Origin: Symsagittifera roscoffensis
Taxonomy: Eukaryota; Xenacoelomorpha; Acoela; Convolutidae
Assembly (NCBI RefSeq): GCF_963678635.1
Contig: NC_087071.1
Location: 35,085,680 to 35,149,679 of the forward strand
Length of the DNA stretch: 64,000 nucleotides
Direction of reading: 5' to 3'
Under the pieces are notes generated by a model that saw only the letters and a list, made by a program, of their open reading frames with translations, ran no database searches and was not told the DNA's origin. Shown piece after piece: positions 1-11,537 of the stretch. The first letter of the stretch is position 1, and each line of letters starts with the position of its first letter. The position numbers and the translations under genes were made by a program.

Positions 1-3000
1 ACTTTTTCAATTTCTGAAGTCAAAGTCAAACCGCGAAAAATTAAAATTGAGCCTGAACAAATTGGAAGACTTTTGCTGCAACAAAAACTATCGCAAACTA
101 CTTAAGCATAAAAGTCTGAACTAAGGGTGTGAACTTTTACGCATTATCAGATGTGATTAAAAAAATGGCTCTTAGTGCATAAATTAAACTCTTTTTCTAC
201 AAATTGAAAGACTTTTTCAATTTCTGAAGTCAAAGTCAAACCGCGAAAAATTAAATTTGAGCCTGAATGAAAAGGAAGACTTTTCCTGCAACAAAAATTA
301 TCGCAAACTACATAAGAATAAAAGTCTGAACTAAGAGTGTGAACTTTTACGCATTATCAGATGTGATGAAAAAAATGGCTCATAGTGCATAAATTAAACT
401 ATTTTTCTACAAATTGTAAGATTTGTTCAATTTCTGAAGTCAAAGTCAAACCGCGAAAAATTAAAATTGAGCCTGAACAAATTGGAAGACTTTTCCTGCA
501 ACAAAAATTATCGCAAACTACATAAGAATAAAAGTCTGAACTAAGAGTGTGAACTTCTACGCATTATCAGATGTGATGAAAAAAATGGCTCATAGTGCAT
601 AAATTAAACTATTTTTCTAAAAATTGACAGACTTTTTCAATTTCTGAAGTCAAAGTCAAACCGCAAAAAATTAAAACTGAGTCTGAACAAATTGGAAGAC
701 TTTTGCTGCAACAAAAACTATCGCAAACTACTTAACCATAAAAGTCTGAATTAAGAGTGTGAATTTTTACGCATTATCAGATGTGATGAATATAATGGCT
801 CTTAGCGCATAAATTAAACTATTTTTCTACAAATTGAAAGACTTTTTCAATTTCTGAAGTCAAAGTCAAACCGCGAAAAATTAAAATTGAGCCTGAACAA
901 ATTGGAAGACTTTTCCTGCAACAAAAATTATCGCAAACTACATAAGCATAAAAGTCTGAACTAAGAGTGTGAACTTTTACGCATTATCAGATGTGATGAA
1001 AAAAATGGCTCATAGTGCATAAATTAAACTATTTTTCTACAAATTGTAAGACTTTTTTCAATTTCTGAATTCAAAGTCAAACCGCGAAAAATTAAAATTG
1101 AGCCTGAACAAATTGGAAGACTTTACCTGCAACAAAAATTATCGCAAACTACATAAGCATAAAAGTCTGAACTAAGAGTGTGAACTTTTACGCATTATCA
1201 GATGTGATGAATAAAAAGGCTCTTAGAGCATAAATAAACTATTTTTCTACAAATTGAAAGACTTTTTCAATTTCTGAAGTCAAAGTCAAACCGCGAAAAA
1301 TTAAAATTGAGCCTGAACAAATTGGAAGTTTTTTCCTGCAACAAAAATTATCGCAAACTACATAAGCATAAAAGTCTGAACTAAGAGTGTGAACTTTTAC
1401 GCATTATCAGATGTGATGAAAAAAATGGCTCATAGTGCATAAATTAAACTATTTTTCTACAAATTGTAAGACTTTTTTCAATTTCTGAATTCAAAGTCAA
1501 ACCGCGAAAAATTAAAATTGAGCCTGAACAAATTGGAAGACTTTTCCTGCAACAAAAATTATCGCAAACTACATAAGCATAAAAGTCTGAACTAAGAGTG
1601 TGAACTTTTACGCATTATCAGATGTGATGAATAAAAAGGCTCTTAGAGCATAAATAAACTATTTTTCTACAAATTGAAAGACTTTTTCAATTTCTGAAGT
1701 CAAAGTCAAACCGCGAAAAATTAAAATTGAGCCTGAACAAATTGGAAGTTTTTTCCTGCAAAAAAAATTATCGCAAACTACATAAGCATAAAAGTCTGAA
1801 CTAAGAGTGTGAACTTTTACGCATTATCAGATGTGATGAAAAAAATGGCTCATAGTGCATAAATTAAACTATTTTTCTACAAATTGTAGGACTTTTTCAA
1901 TTTCTGAAGTCAAAGTCAAACCGCAAAAAATTAAAATTGAGCCTGAACAAATTGGAAGACTTTTCCTGCAACAAAAATTATCGCAAACTAAATAAGCAAA
2001 AAAGTCTGAATTAAGAGTGTGAACTTTTACGCATTATCAGATGTGATGAATAAAATGGCTCTTAGTGCATAAATTAAACTATTTTTCTACAAATTGAAAG
2101 ACTTTTTCAATTTCTGAAGTCAAAGTCAAACCGCGAAAAATTAAAGTTGAGCCTGAACAAATTGGAAGACTTTTCCTGCAACAAAAATTATCGCAAACTA
2201 CATAAGAATAAAAGTCTGAACTAAGAGTGTGAACTTCTACGCATTATCAGATGTGATGAAAAAAATGGCTCATAGTGCATAAATTAAACTATTTTTCTAA
2301 AAATTGACAGACTTTTTCAATTTCTGAAGTCAAAGTCAAACCGCAAAAAATTAAAACTGAGTCTGAACAAATTGGAAGACTTTTGCTGCAACAAAAACTA
2401 TCGCAAACTACTTAAGCATAAAAGTCTGAACTAAGAGTGTGAACTTTTACGCATTATCAGATGTGATTAAAAAAATGGCTCTTAGTGCATGAATTAAACT
2501 CTTTTTCTACAAATTGAAAGACTTTTTCAATTTCTGAAGTCAAAGTCAAACCGCGAAAAATTAAATTTGAGCCTGAATGAATTGGAAGACTTTTCCTGCA
2601 ACAAAAATTATCGCAAACTACATAAGAATAAAAGTCTGAACTAAGAATGTGAACTTTTACGCATTATCAGATGTGATGAAAAAAATGGTTCATAGTGCAT
2701 AAATTAAACTATTTTTCTACAAATTGTAAGATTTTTTCAATTTCTGAAGTCAAAGTCAAACCGCGAAAAATTAAAATTGAGCCTGAACAAATTGGAAGAC
2801 TTTTCCTGCAACAAAAATTATCGCAAACTACATAACCATAAAAGTCTGAATTAAGAGTGTGAACTTTTACGCATTATCAGATGTGATGAATAAAATGGCT
2901 CTTAGCGCATAAATTAAACTATTTTTCTACAAATTGAAAGACTTTTTCAATTTCTGAAGTCAAAGTCAAACCGCGAAAAATTAAAATTGAGCCTGAACAA

Positions 3001-3898
3001 ATTGGAAGACTTTTCCTGCAACAAAAATTATCGCAAACTACATAAGCATAAAAGTCTGAGCTAAGAGTGTGAACTTTTACACATTATCAGATGTGATGAA
3101 AAAAATGGCTCATAGTGCATAAATTAAACTATTTTTCTACAAATTGTTAGACTTTTTCAATTTCTGAAGTCAAAGTCAAACCGCGAAAAATTAGAATTGA
3201 GCCTGAACAAATTGGAAGACTTTTCCTGCAACAAAAATTATCGCAAACTACATAAGCATAAAAGTCTGAACTAAGAGTGTGAATTTTTACGCATTATCAG
3301 ATGTGATGAATAAAAAGGCTCTTAGTGCATAAATTAAACTACTTTTCTACAAATTGACAGACTTTTTCAATTTCTGAAGTCAAAGTCAAACCGCAAAAAG
3401 TTAAAACTGAGCCTGAACAAGTTGGAAGATTTTTGCTGCAACAAAAACTATCGCAAACTACATAAGCATAAAAGTCTGAACTAAGAGTGTGAACTTTTAC
3501 GCATTATCAGATGTGATGAAAAAAATGGCTCTTAGTGCATAAATTAAACTCTTTTTCTACAAATTGAAAGACTTTTTCAATTTCCGAAGTCAAAGTCAAA
3601 CCGCGAAAAATTAAATTTGAGCCTGAATGAATTGGAAGACTTTTCCTGCAACAAAAATTATCGCAAACTACATAAGAATAAAAGTCTGAACTAAGAGTGT
3701 GAACTTTAACGCACTATCAGATGTGATGAAAAAAAATGGCTCATAGTGCATAAATTAAACTATTTTTCTACAAATTGAAAGACTTTTTCATTTTCTGAAG
3801 TCAAAGTCAAACCGCCAAAAATTAAAATTGAGCCTGAACAAATTTGAAGCCTTTTCCTGCAACAAAAATTATCGCAAACTACATAAAAGTCTGAACTA
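1..3898. repeat. 210-bp satellite array (about 18.5 monomers, right-hand end of array)
   Basis: A head-to-tail tandem repeat with a period of exactly 210 bp for most units: the motif tttctgaagtcaaagtcaaa recurs at about 11, 221, 431, 641, 851 and onward, with compensating 1-bp indels in a few units. The array is already running at position 1 and stops in mid-monomer near 3898, so only its right edge is here. Monomers carry diagnostic variants, for example ccgcaaaaaattaaaactga with ttttgctgc against ccgcgaaaaattaaaattga with ttttcctgc. These recur in ordered blocks (see findings). Every frame is broken within a monomer, so it is non-coding. Pericentromeric or subtelomeric satellite is the usual context for such arrays, but the location is not shown by this window. 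Confidence 0.98.
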
Positions 3899-4600
3899 CT
3901 TGCATCGACTAATAAATCAACTCTTGAGGTAGGTGGAATAAAAAGCCCCGATTAAAACAAAGTGTCCTTGACATATACCCGAGTTGGAACAAAAATTCTA
4001 ATCACACAAATACTATGTAATTCCATAATACAGAATATTGCATGAAAAGTCAGCAAAGATTGGTGTTTTTTTTGTATATGAAGAATTTTCAGGATTAGTG
4101 TTTTTCCATTTTTTAGAAAGTATTGTTTACCAGTACGTTACCAGTACGTTAAAAGATTACCAGTATTGTTTGTACAATACGTTAAAAATGACCTGATAAC
4201 GAATGTCTCACATAAACAAAATTATGTGTGAAAACATCAATATTCTAAATTTCTCTGAGAGTTTTCGACACAATGTTTTCAGGAAAACGGAAAAGCATTG
4301 CTTTTTTTGTGTATCGAGGACTACTTTATGCACACAAAAATTAATTATTGCTCATAAAAATTTTTTATATTGAATTTAATAGTATGAAAGTGAGATTAGC
4401 TTTGGGCTTAAGCAAAATACAAAAAAAACATCTAGGGCAATTTCAAAACTATGTTAGTCGCCATTACAAAATGCTGGTCATACAATTTCCAGTTATAGAA
4501 AATGTATCATTAGCTATTGACCCAAAATTTTTTTGATGACTGACAGAGGTACCATATTGGGGAAAGGGGGGTGTATACTTAACAAGATCCGGTTAAAATA
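3899..4600. other. AT-rich flank of satellite, no gene seen
   Basis: Unique-looking sequence after the satellite edge. The only structure noted is a short local repeat near 4129-4185, where the words ccagtacgtta and tacaatacgtta recur. Short open frames here start at non-ATG codons and have no recognisable similarity. Confidence 0.5.
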
Positions 4601-4616
4601 TTAAAAAGATCCGTAC

Positions 4617-4865
4617 CTTTTTGTACATCTTGTATTCCAAGTCCTGAGCCTCGTGAGCTCTGATAACCGACAACAGTCCGTTGGCCTCAATGAAGCTACC
4701 TGCAGCCGCATAAGAGAATAAGAAGCTATACATCCTCTAGCTGTGTTTTGGCAGAAGAATTCGTCGTTGTCTTGCTTCCGCGAAATCAGTCCGAGGGTCG
4801 GCCCAAAGGAGGTCACACACGGGAGCACTTTAAGGGGGGCTCCCGGAACCTGTAGTCGAGCGAGG
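4617..4865 (-). pseudogene. Calcineurin A (PP2B catalytic subunit) exon fragment, frameshifted
   Basis: Minus-strand translation in three successive frames gives, in the right order, the C-terminal half of a calcineurin A phosphatase core: LDYRFREPP (about 4860-4834), then VCDLLWADPRTDF, then [11 protein letters not shown], then [19 protein letters not shown] and [18 protein letters not shown] (to 4617). FREPP, CDLLW-DP, NT-RGC and RAHEAQD are hallmarks of PP2B rather than PP1 or PP2A. At least two frame changes lie between these blocks, which argues for a dead copy. The block ends at AAG|GTACGG, which looks like a splice donor at the junction, so this is a copied exon with its intron edge and not a processed cDNA. 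Upstream PP2B exons are not visible nearby. The GC content is higher than the surroundings. Uncorrected sequencing errors in a live exon are the alternative. Confidence 0.75.
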
Positions 4866-5383
4866 GTCGAACTCAAACGACGACATACCAAACACGACTT
4901 ATACTCATTTTCCTAATTATAATTCAGAAATTGAACAAGTTTTTGCAGAAAAACAAAACGGAAATTTTGTTTGTAGAACAGAAAGTTTAGACGAAATTCG
5001 GTCTTTTTAAGGCTCCAAGGAGAGCTGGAAAAAAATTTTTGGTTATAAAAACATCTTGCCGAATTAGTTATTGTAATTAATTATTTTGTCTACCTGTTGA
5101 ACAAAATCTTGAACAAGTCAAAATATTACGATAGCTCTGTTTCAAATTTTCTCATTCGCTTAACCATTTTTAAAAATAGTTAAATAAGTTTTGGCAAAAA
5201 TTACAGGATAACAAACTAAATTGACCGAGCTTAGAAACTAGTTCAAGAGATGATCGCTTTTAATAAGTCTGCTATTTGAGTTTTCGGCCCTGTCGATGCG
5301 TCTGATTTCGTCTACAGTGTGTAAATTATGAGAGAGTCCTCCATGAACACATAAAAACTACTCGTTCATCAAACAGGCCAAGG
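4866..5383. other. AT-rich spacer between calcineurin fragment and BEL element
   Basis: No gene recognised. No convincing 5' LTR of the following BEL element could be delimited here. No further phosphatase exon was seen on the minus strand. Confidence 0.4.
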
Positions 5384-5433
5384 GCTGTTGCAACGCAAAT
5401 GTAGAGTGTAGATGCATATAAAACAAGAGATTC
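5384..5433 (+). repeat. Segment matching the 3' LTR start of the BEL element
   Basis: The segment begins ctgttgcaacgcaa and continues to atgcatataaaacaag. The same word order, ctgttgcaacgcaa ... gagtataaatgcatacgaaaacaag, follows the G16 tract at the 3' end of the element. I read it as the first bases of a truncated 5' LTR abutting gag. The alternative is chance similarity of the AT-rich second half; the 14-bp identical core makes that less likely. Confidence 0.45.
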
Positions 5434-7780
5434 AGAAGCACGAGAATCTAAAAACAGGTCTAAGGTCTCTAATAAGACAAAGGATAGTAGAAAGCTTGAC
5501 TCACATAAGTCTGATAAATCTGCTTCCACTCGTCATACGTCGACTGCTCGCACTATGTCATCAAGTGAGAAACGGCATGAGCTAGCTTTAGTAAAACGAC
5601 GCCACGAGGAGCTGGAAAGGCAGTATCAAGTATCTATAAGACTTAAAGAGCAAGAGAACCGTCTTAAGTTCGATCAAATTTCAGCTGCAGCTAGAGCAAT
5701 TGGCTGAAAGTCATAAAAAGCAACTAATAGAAATGGAAATGAAAGCGTTTGAACTTGAGGAAAGTTAATCTGAGGCTAGCGAGAAGGTAGGGGAAAGTAA
5801 TTCGACAGGAGTAAGTCAACCTATTTCAAAAGTAGCAACCGACCGAACTAATGATTGGGTAGACTCTAGTAGTTCACATGCACCTCCTGACGTAGCTGAT
5901 GCGCCAGGTTTGCTGGCCTTCACACCGGTGCCAATTCCGTCAGAACCGACGACTTCCGCCAACCTCGCTCATGCAATTCACACCGGTAATAGTCATAACC
6001 ATGAGCACACAGCATTGAGTGACCCTGGAAACTATAGTCATGGACATCGGGCTATGCCTCAATTTGGAAGGGCAAGCCTTTTGCCATTGCAAGCTTCTCT
6101 TCCATCTGTTTCTTTCCCAGTTAACAATTTGCCTTATAGTGCATCGTCTGCTGTTCCTTTACAGAGCATGAGATCAAACATAACTAATGGTAGTTTTGCC
6201 ATCGGGCAACAGGAGTCATTACCCGTCCCAATGTTACCGGCACAACTCGGTTCTGGTTTTGTTTCTTTGTCACCTGCATGTGCTGGTGGTGGCTTCTCAT
6301 CTTCTGGAGTAAACCCAACGCCGGTTTTCTTTTCGGCACCTAATTGCCATGCAGCGCCAGTTCAGACGCAAAATATTGTTCCCTTTGTACCGCATACGGT
6401 GTCACCTTATATCAACGATTACTACATAAGTGATGCAAACTTATAGTGACTGGCAGCTACAACTCCAATCGTCACGCCTGCTCAGTGTTGTAATGCTGGA
6501 AACATTTACTCTAATGTGACAACTGTTGTACCACCGTGTAACACCGCTGCCCCGTATACTAGTGGTGGGACTATGTATTTTAATTCTCCGCCAGTTCACC
6601 CGCAACATATTCCGCATTTTGTCAATTATACTAATACTGGTTATCAGCCAGTCAACGAAGACTACGCACCACCTTCTGCTTATCCGAACCAAGGTTGTTC
6701 ATCGGATCGACCTCTCTCCGCTCGTGAACTGGCGAAATTATTGATGCATAGTCGCAAAGATCATTTTCCTGAATTGAAGTTAGACCAGTTGGACGGCAAA
6801 CCGTTAAACTGGCACGAATGTTTTGGTCATTTTAAGTCCATCGTTGATTCCGCTGTTCTCACCGATGATACGAAACTGACATATTTAAAAACGCTCGTCA
6901 CAGGCAAAGCAAAAACCGCAATTGCGGAATTTAGCTATAGTGGCGGTGTCATGTAGAAAGATGCACTGGCCACCTTGCAACGGAAGTTTGGGCAACCACA
7001 CGCTATTGTTGGTGCGCATCTTGATAAGCTGAGTAACTTTCCACCATTTAAGATGATGCACAATTCGGAAAATGTCATCAGTTTCTCTTCTGCCATATCC
7101 GGCCTCGTCGCAGTTTTTGCATCATTGTCATTCAACGATGATCTGAAGAGTGTTAACCTGTTCAACCAAGCTGTTAGTAAACTTCCGCCTAACCTCAAAG
7201 AAGCTTGGTCAATGCATACTGTTAGGCATAATTGGCAGCGCCCAACACTCTTAGACTTTAATAACTGGTTGAAAGAAAAGGCCGAGGGGCATGAAAGATT
7301 ACGTGTACTCAACTCCAAGGCAAAAAACGAGGAACAAGTTAAACCAAAAACAATCAAATTTTTTGCCACCAATGGCCAGGTAACTAGTAAGGCTCAGGAT
7401 AAGTCTAAGTTTCCGCATTGCGCTTTGTGTAGGGATAGTCATGCATTGTGGAACTGTGCTGGTTTCAAGGAAAAGAATGCTACTCAGCGAGCAAAATACG
7501 TAGCAATCATAGTTTCTGGCAATGTTCTAGAGCTAAAAAATGCCCGAAGCCAGAGTGCGATAGCACACATAATGTCTTGCTTCATGGAGCCGAAAGAATA
7601 TTTCCTTGAAAGCAAAATTGTCCCGAATAAGGCAAATGTCTCGAATAAGGCTGGAACAAACAAATCCAAGGAGAATACAAACATTTCGACCCATGCCGCT
7701 GTTAGTGATGTACATGACGTTGAATCATCTAAAGGGTTGTTGCCAATTGCTACACTTGGTGTATCCTCGGATGTAACCAG
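5405..7780 (+). pseudogene. BEL/Pao gag, interrupted
   Basis: Open from 5405 (first good ATG at 5555) to a stop at 5705, then in a second frame from about 5682. The N-terminal part is highly charged with heptad-like Glu/Lys/Leu spacing (KRRHEELERQYQ), a coiled coil as in BEL Gag. The Pro/Ser/His-rich middle (5910-6720) is followed by the DUF1759-type Gag core: LKLDQLDGKPLNWHECFGHF near 6775-6835 and LATLQRKFGQP near 6970-7000. A zinc-knuckle remnant, HCALCRDSHALWNC, lies at 7418-7459. In-frame stops are TAA 5766, TAG-TGA 6444-6449 and TAG 6954, plus a frameshift near 5680. It once made the capsid and RNA-binding portion of the polyprotein. Confidence 0.88.
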
Positions 7781-8260
7781 TCTCCTGACGTTGGTTGTTT
7801 GTGATAGTGCATCGACTCACTCTTGGGTGTCTTCGTCACTCGTTAACCGTAGGTAGGGGAGCCCGTTAACTTGTCAATAAGTGGTTTCAATGCAACCACC
7901 GTTGTTGAGATTCAGATGGTCAAAAATACAGTTTCCTCCGAGCCGAATAATAGTGATTTCGTATTTTCCCTTTGTGCATATGTTAAAGACAATATTCGGA
8001 TTGGTTCCGAATTAATCAATATTGCTGATTTGCAGAACAAGTATTCACAATTAGCACCTATTAAGCACACTCAATATACTTATGAGGACGTTGAAGTTAT
8101 TATAAGACAAGACTGCTACCGCGCCGTTAGACCCATTGAGTTCATCTTGGGAGATGATAAAAACTCATCGTGTTCCGTTCGTCTACCGATAGGTTGGGTC
8201 ATATGTGGTCCGTTGCCGCCGTCCGTTAACTCTACTTCTTCGTGTTTCAAGTGTGTTGTT
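7781..8260 (+). pseudogene. BEL/Pao aspartic protease domain, frameshifted
   Basis: The active-site motif is VVCDSASTHSWVSSSL near 7795-7845 (D-S-A-S, as in the A17 family of BEL/Pao). The frame then hits TAG at 7854 and resumes in another frame at about 7871 with LSISGFNATTVVE. The C-terminal part is VEVIIRQDCYRAVRPIEFIL and LPIGWVICGPLPPS (about 8090-8225), the usual family position for the second half of the protease before the RT linker. The break sits between the catalytic aspartate and the rest of the fold, so the enzyme cannot be made as one chain. Confidence 0.85.
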
Positions 8261-9300
8261 GAAGATTCTTCTCTGACCGACCAAATAAAATCCTGGTACG
8301 AGTTGGAGTCTTATGGCGCTTTCAAACAAGTCGATGCCCGTTCCGCCGAGGATAAACACGCTTTATCCATCCTAAATTCTGAAACCGTTCACAATGGCGA
8401 AAGATACATTGTTCCTATGCTTTGGATGGATAGTAATATCAGTCTACCAAACAACTATTAATCGTCACTCGTCCAATTTAAAACATTGGAAAAAAGGTTA
8501 AGTAAAGACCCTGAACTGCGCGAAGGATACGCGGACACAACTAGAGAGGACATCAGGAAAGGCTATGTCGTTACCGTCGAACCGCATGATCCACGTAAGC
8601 GTTCCGATCGCCAGTGGTATCTTCCGCACCATCCCGTCGTAAATCCGAATAAGCCGGGTAAGGTGCGCCGAGTCCTTAATGGGGCTTCTAAGTTTCACGG
8701 CCTATCCCTAATTAAGTCCTTATTGGTGGGTCCGGACCTATTCCAAAATTTAATTTTTGTACTTTGCGATTCCGTCAACACAAATATGGTAGTTCATCAG
8801 TACACTCGCAATATAATCGGCGCACCAGATTCGCCTATGAGCACCAATTTCGCGTCGCGAAAAACAGCAACTGAAAATATGTCCACACACCCTGAGGCCG
8901 CCTCAGTCGTAAATGAAAAATTTAACATGGACGATTACTTGGATTCGTTCGAGAACGTTACCCATGCAATTAAAATTTGTCGCGATTTGGTTTCCTTACT
9001 AAAGTTGGAAGGATTTAGTTTGACTAATTTTGCCAATAATGCTTATGAAATCACTTCAACATTGAACACCGAGGCTTGCGAAACCTCGTCTTCACCCATC
9101 AAGAAAATATGTAACGGCGCCGAACAATCATAACACGTCTTAGGTCCTAAGTGGGACCATGTGAAAGACCCATTGGTTGTTAGCAGAGGCGTGGATTGTC
9201 CTCTATATAAAGCAATAACTCAACGAGCCCTCTTGAGTTTTGTCCCTTCTGTGTTTGACCTGTTGGGTTGGTAGCTCCATACACAGTTAGGGCTCGTCTT
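8261..9300 (+). pseudogene. BEL/Pao reverse transcriptase with catalytic motif A deleted
   Basis: The N-terminal fingers are clear: RYIVPMLW (8402), KRLSKDPELREGY, WYLPHHPVVNPNKPGKVRRV and SLLVGPDL (to about 8740). Immediately after the helix that normally precedes the first catalytic aspartate (VLC then RFRQHKYG in an overlapping frame, about 8760-8790) the sequence jumps to VVHQYTRNIIGAPDSP (8791 onward), which normally lies tens of residues downstream. The segment with motif A is absent. Motif C survives as NMDDYLDS (8927-8950), with Asn for the usual Tyr or Phe. Stops occur at 8459 and 9131. A thumb-like block, ALLSFVPSVFDLLG, follows near 9226-9268. Dead polymerase. Confidence 0.9.
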
Positions 9301-9411
9301 TTGCTTAAAGATATTTGGAAAATCAGTGGCTAAAGTTGGTACGATGAATTGCCGGAATAGATAAGAGATAAATTTCTCGAGTGGCACTCCGATTTCCCTC
9401 TCATACTGCAA

Positions 9412-10000
9412 TTGACTATTCCCCGTTGTTACTTCTCAGAGCCTGTGGATCAAATTGAGCTCCACATGTTCGGTGATAGCTCGCAGGACGTTTTCTGTGC
9501 GGTTGGGTTTTTGCGTGCGCGACTCTCGAGCTCGCACAAAACTCAAAAATTCTTCATCTTTGGTAAAGCTCGCGTTGCGCCCATGAAAGCGCTATCTATA
9601 CCGAAGCTAGAGCTTCAAGCTGCTCTGCTTGCCACACGACTGAAAGATGATACACTGACCGCCCTTACTGTCTGCATTAATCATGACAACAGATAGTTGG
9701 ACAGATAGTACAACAGTTTTGCAGTGGCTAAAATCCACTGAAAAATTACCTGTATTCGTCGCTAATCGTGTCGGAGAAATCCTCGAATCGACCACTATTG
9801 ATGAGTGGCACCATGTTCTGAGCGGCGATAAACCAGCTGATACCGGTACGCGGGGGATTTCTTCGGAAGCCCTAAAGGATAGCAGCTGGGTTATTGGTCC
9901 GAGCATTCTCAGGACTACTGATTGGCCGTTTATACCCGACGAACGTGTAATCAATAAAATTCGTTTGGAGGATCCTTCATGTGATGTAAATAATTGCTTG
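9412..10000 (+). pseudogene. BEL/Pao RNase H domain, frameshifted
   Basis: IELHMFGDSSQDVFCAVGFL at about 9448-9510 carries the first RNase H aspartate (FGDSS), and GKARVAPMKALSIPKLELQA at about 9562-9620 carries the glutamate helix. After a frameshift near 9690, SWTDSTTVLQWLKSTEKLP and FVANRVGEILES continue, with the third Asp in TDSTTVLQWL, then DKPADTGTRGIS. These match the RNase H-like region between RT and integrase in BEL/Pao pol. The protein is split over two frames. Confidence 0.88.
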
Positions 10001-11100
10001 GAGACATCATCTTCCTTCGTCACCGATGTCACATTCATCAAACATCCCGAACACGGGTTCAATTGGGAAAGGTTCAGTTACTTTACGAGATATAAACGAG
10101 TAGTCGCTTTTATGTTGAGGATGCTGCCTTCACATAAGCATTTTCGTAGTAAGGACTTACGAGTCACCGACTCCACTAAACTTGATATTGCAGAAAGCGA
10201 ACTAATTCATCTTGCTCAGTTAACATCGTTAACATCGTTAACATCACTCACCGCTGGCAAACCTACTAAAAATAGTAGTAAAAATGCCACATACTCGCCA
10301 TTTATTGGTCCCGCTGGTATCATTCGTTCCACCGGACGGATTGTGCGCTTGGTGAATACCGAGTTTGATACTTTGCACCCAATATTACTCGACGCCCGAA
10401 GTACCTTAGTTCGTTTGTTGGCCCGTAGCCTCCACCATAAGCATTTTCATCAAGGATTAGACTACATGCGCTTCGTTCTAAATTTGAAATATGCAATACT
10501 TGGGCTGCGTCGACTACTTCGGTTTATCAAAAGTCAATGTGTAACATGCCGTAAACGCAAAGCTAGTACCATTCAAGAGAATTATGTCCGATTTACCTGT
10601 CGAACGTCTCGGATATAAGCAACCACCCTTCAATCATACAAGTGTGGATTACATTGGACCGCTTTACAATCCGGTTCGCAGAAGCACTGAAAAAAGATGA
10701 GATTTCTTTTACTTGCCTCACCACCAGGGCTGTACACCTTAAGATTGTACCATCTCTGGACACCAGTTCTTGTGTCATGGGCATTGAACGGTTCATTGCG
10801 CGTCGTGGTACACCAAGCACAATCTGGTCGGATAACGGCACGAACTTCGTTGGTGCGGAAAAGGAATTACTTGCCTGCATGGCATGGCTCCGAGCATTTT
10901 TGCACACAAAAGTGTTACTTGGAAACTTAACACGCCAGGTGCACCCCATCATGGCGGCTCCTGGGAGCGCCTCGTCCGAAGCGTGAAGCGCGTTCTGTAC
11001 GATATTCTAGGCAGTAGGCGAGTCACCGAAGAGGTGTTGGGAACAACACTCTGCTTAGTTGAGCAGGCTTTGAATTAGAGGCCAATCACTCCCGTTAGTA
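10001..11100 (+). pseudogene. BEL/Pao integrase (HHCC and DDE core), frameshifted
   Basis: The zinc-binding module is ARSLHHKHFHQGLDYMRFVL with the later CVTCRKRKA (10420-10560). The catalytic core follows: the first aspartate segment is visible as VDYIGPLYNPVRRSTEK in one frame (10644 onward), the second as IWSDNGTNFVGAEKEL (10821-10868), and the glutamate as PGAPHHGGSWERLVRSVKR (about 10936-10992) in yet another frame. The stop at 10616 and frame changes near 10620, 10690 and 10890 separate the residues. A short triplication of the word gttaacatc at 10219-10246 (TSLTSLTSLT) looks like replication slippage. Confidence 0.88.
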
Positions 11101-11537
11101 CTGATTCACATGAGTTAGAAGCGTTAACCCCAAACCACTTTTTGCTTAGACAACGTGCCACAAGCTTTCCTTCGCTTTTACCTGGGGAGCACTTCGACCA
11201 CAAGAAAAGGTACGCGCGAGCGCAGTCATATGCTAACGCGATTTGGTCTCGTTGGCTTCGAGAATATGTCCCCTCGCTGAATAAGCGTGTCAAGTGGCAA
11301 ACTCATTCTGACTTCACTCTTAAAACAGGCGATCTCGTGTGGGTGATTGAGCCCGATAGTCCGCGTGGGTACTACCCTCTCGCCCGAATCGTCAAGCTAA
11401 ACTACGGACAGGACGGTTGCGCTCGATCCGCCCATGTTAAGACCGCAACCCGTGAAGTCACTCGGCCGACCGTTAAGCTCGCTCCGGTTCTTCCTTCTTC
11501 AGGGGGGGGGGGGGGGGCTGTTGCAACGCAATTATAA
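11101..11537 (+). pseudogene. BEL/Pao pol C-terminal (DUF5641-type) domain
   Basis: After a stop at about 11076 the frame reopens with LTPNHFLLRQRATSFPSLL, WSRWLREYVPSLNKRVKW, TGDLVWVIEPDSPRGYYPLA and DGCARSAHVKT (11127-11450). This is the characteristic C-terminal module of BEL/Pao pol after the integrase core. The tail runs into poly-Gly encoded by the G16 tract. A diverged copy of the same domain occurs at 52740-53150 and, inverted, near 61600-61790. Confidence 0.88.
11502..11517 (+). promoter_or_regulatory. G16 tract, polypurine-tract position
   Basis: Sixteen uninterrupted G residues directly before ctgttgcaacgcaa, the inferred start of the 3' LTR. A G-rich polypurine tract is expected exactly here as the plus-strand primer, although 16 pure Gs suggests later slippage or homopolymer miscalling. 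Confidence 0.55.

Noticed and set aside
4601-4891. A 96-codon minus-strand open frame taken as a gene
   Set aside because: Only part of this frame matches calcineurin. The conserved blocks are spread over three frames, so the single frame does not represent the real protein.
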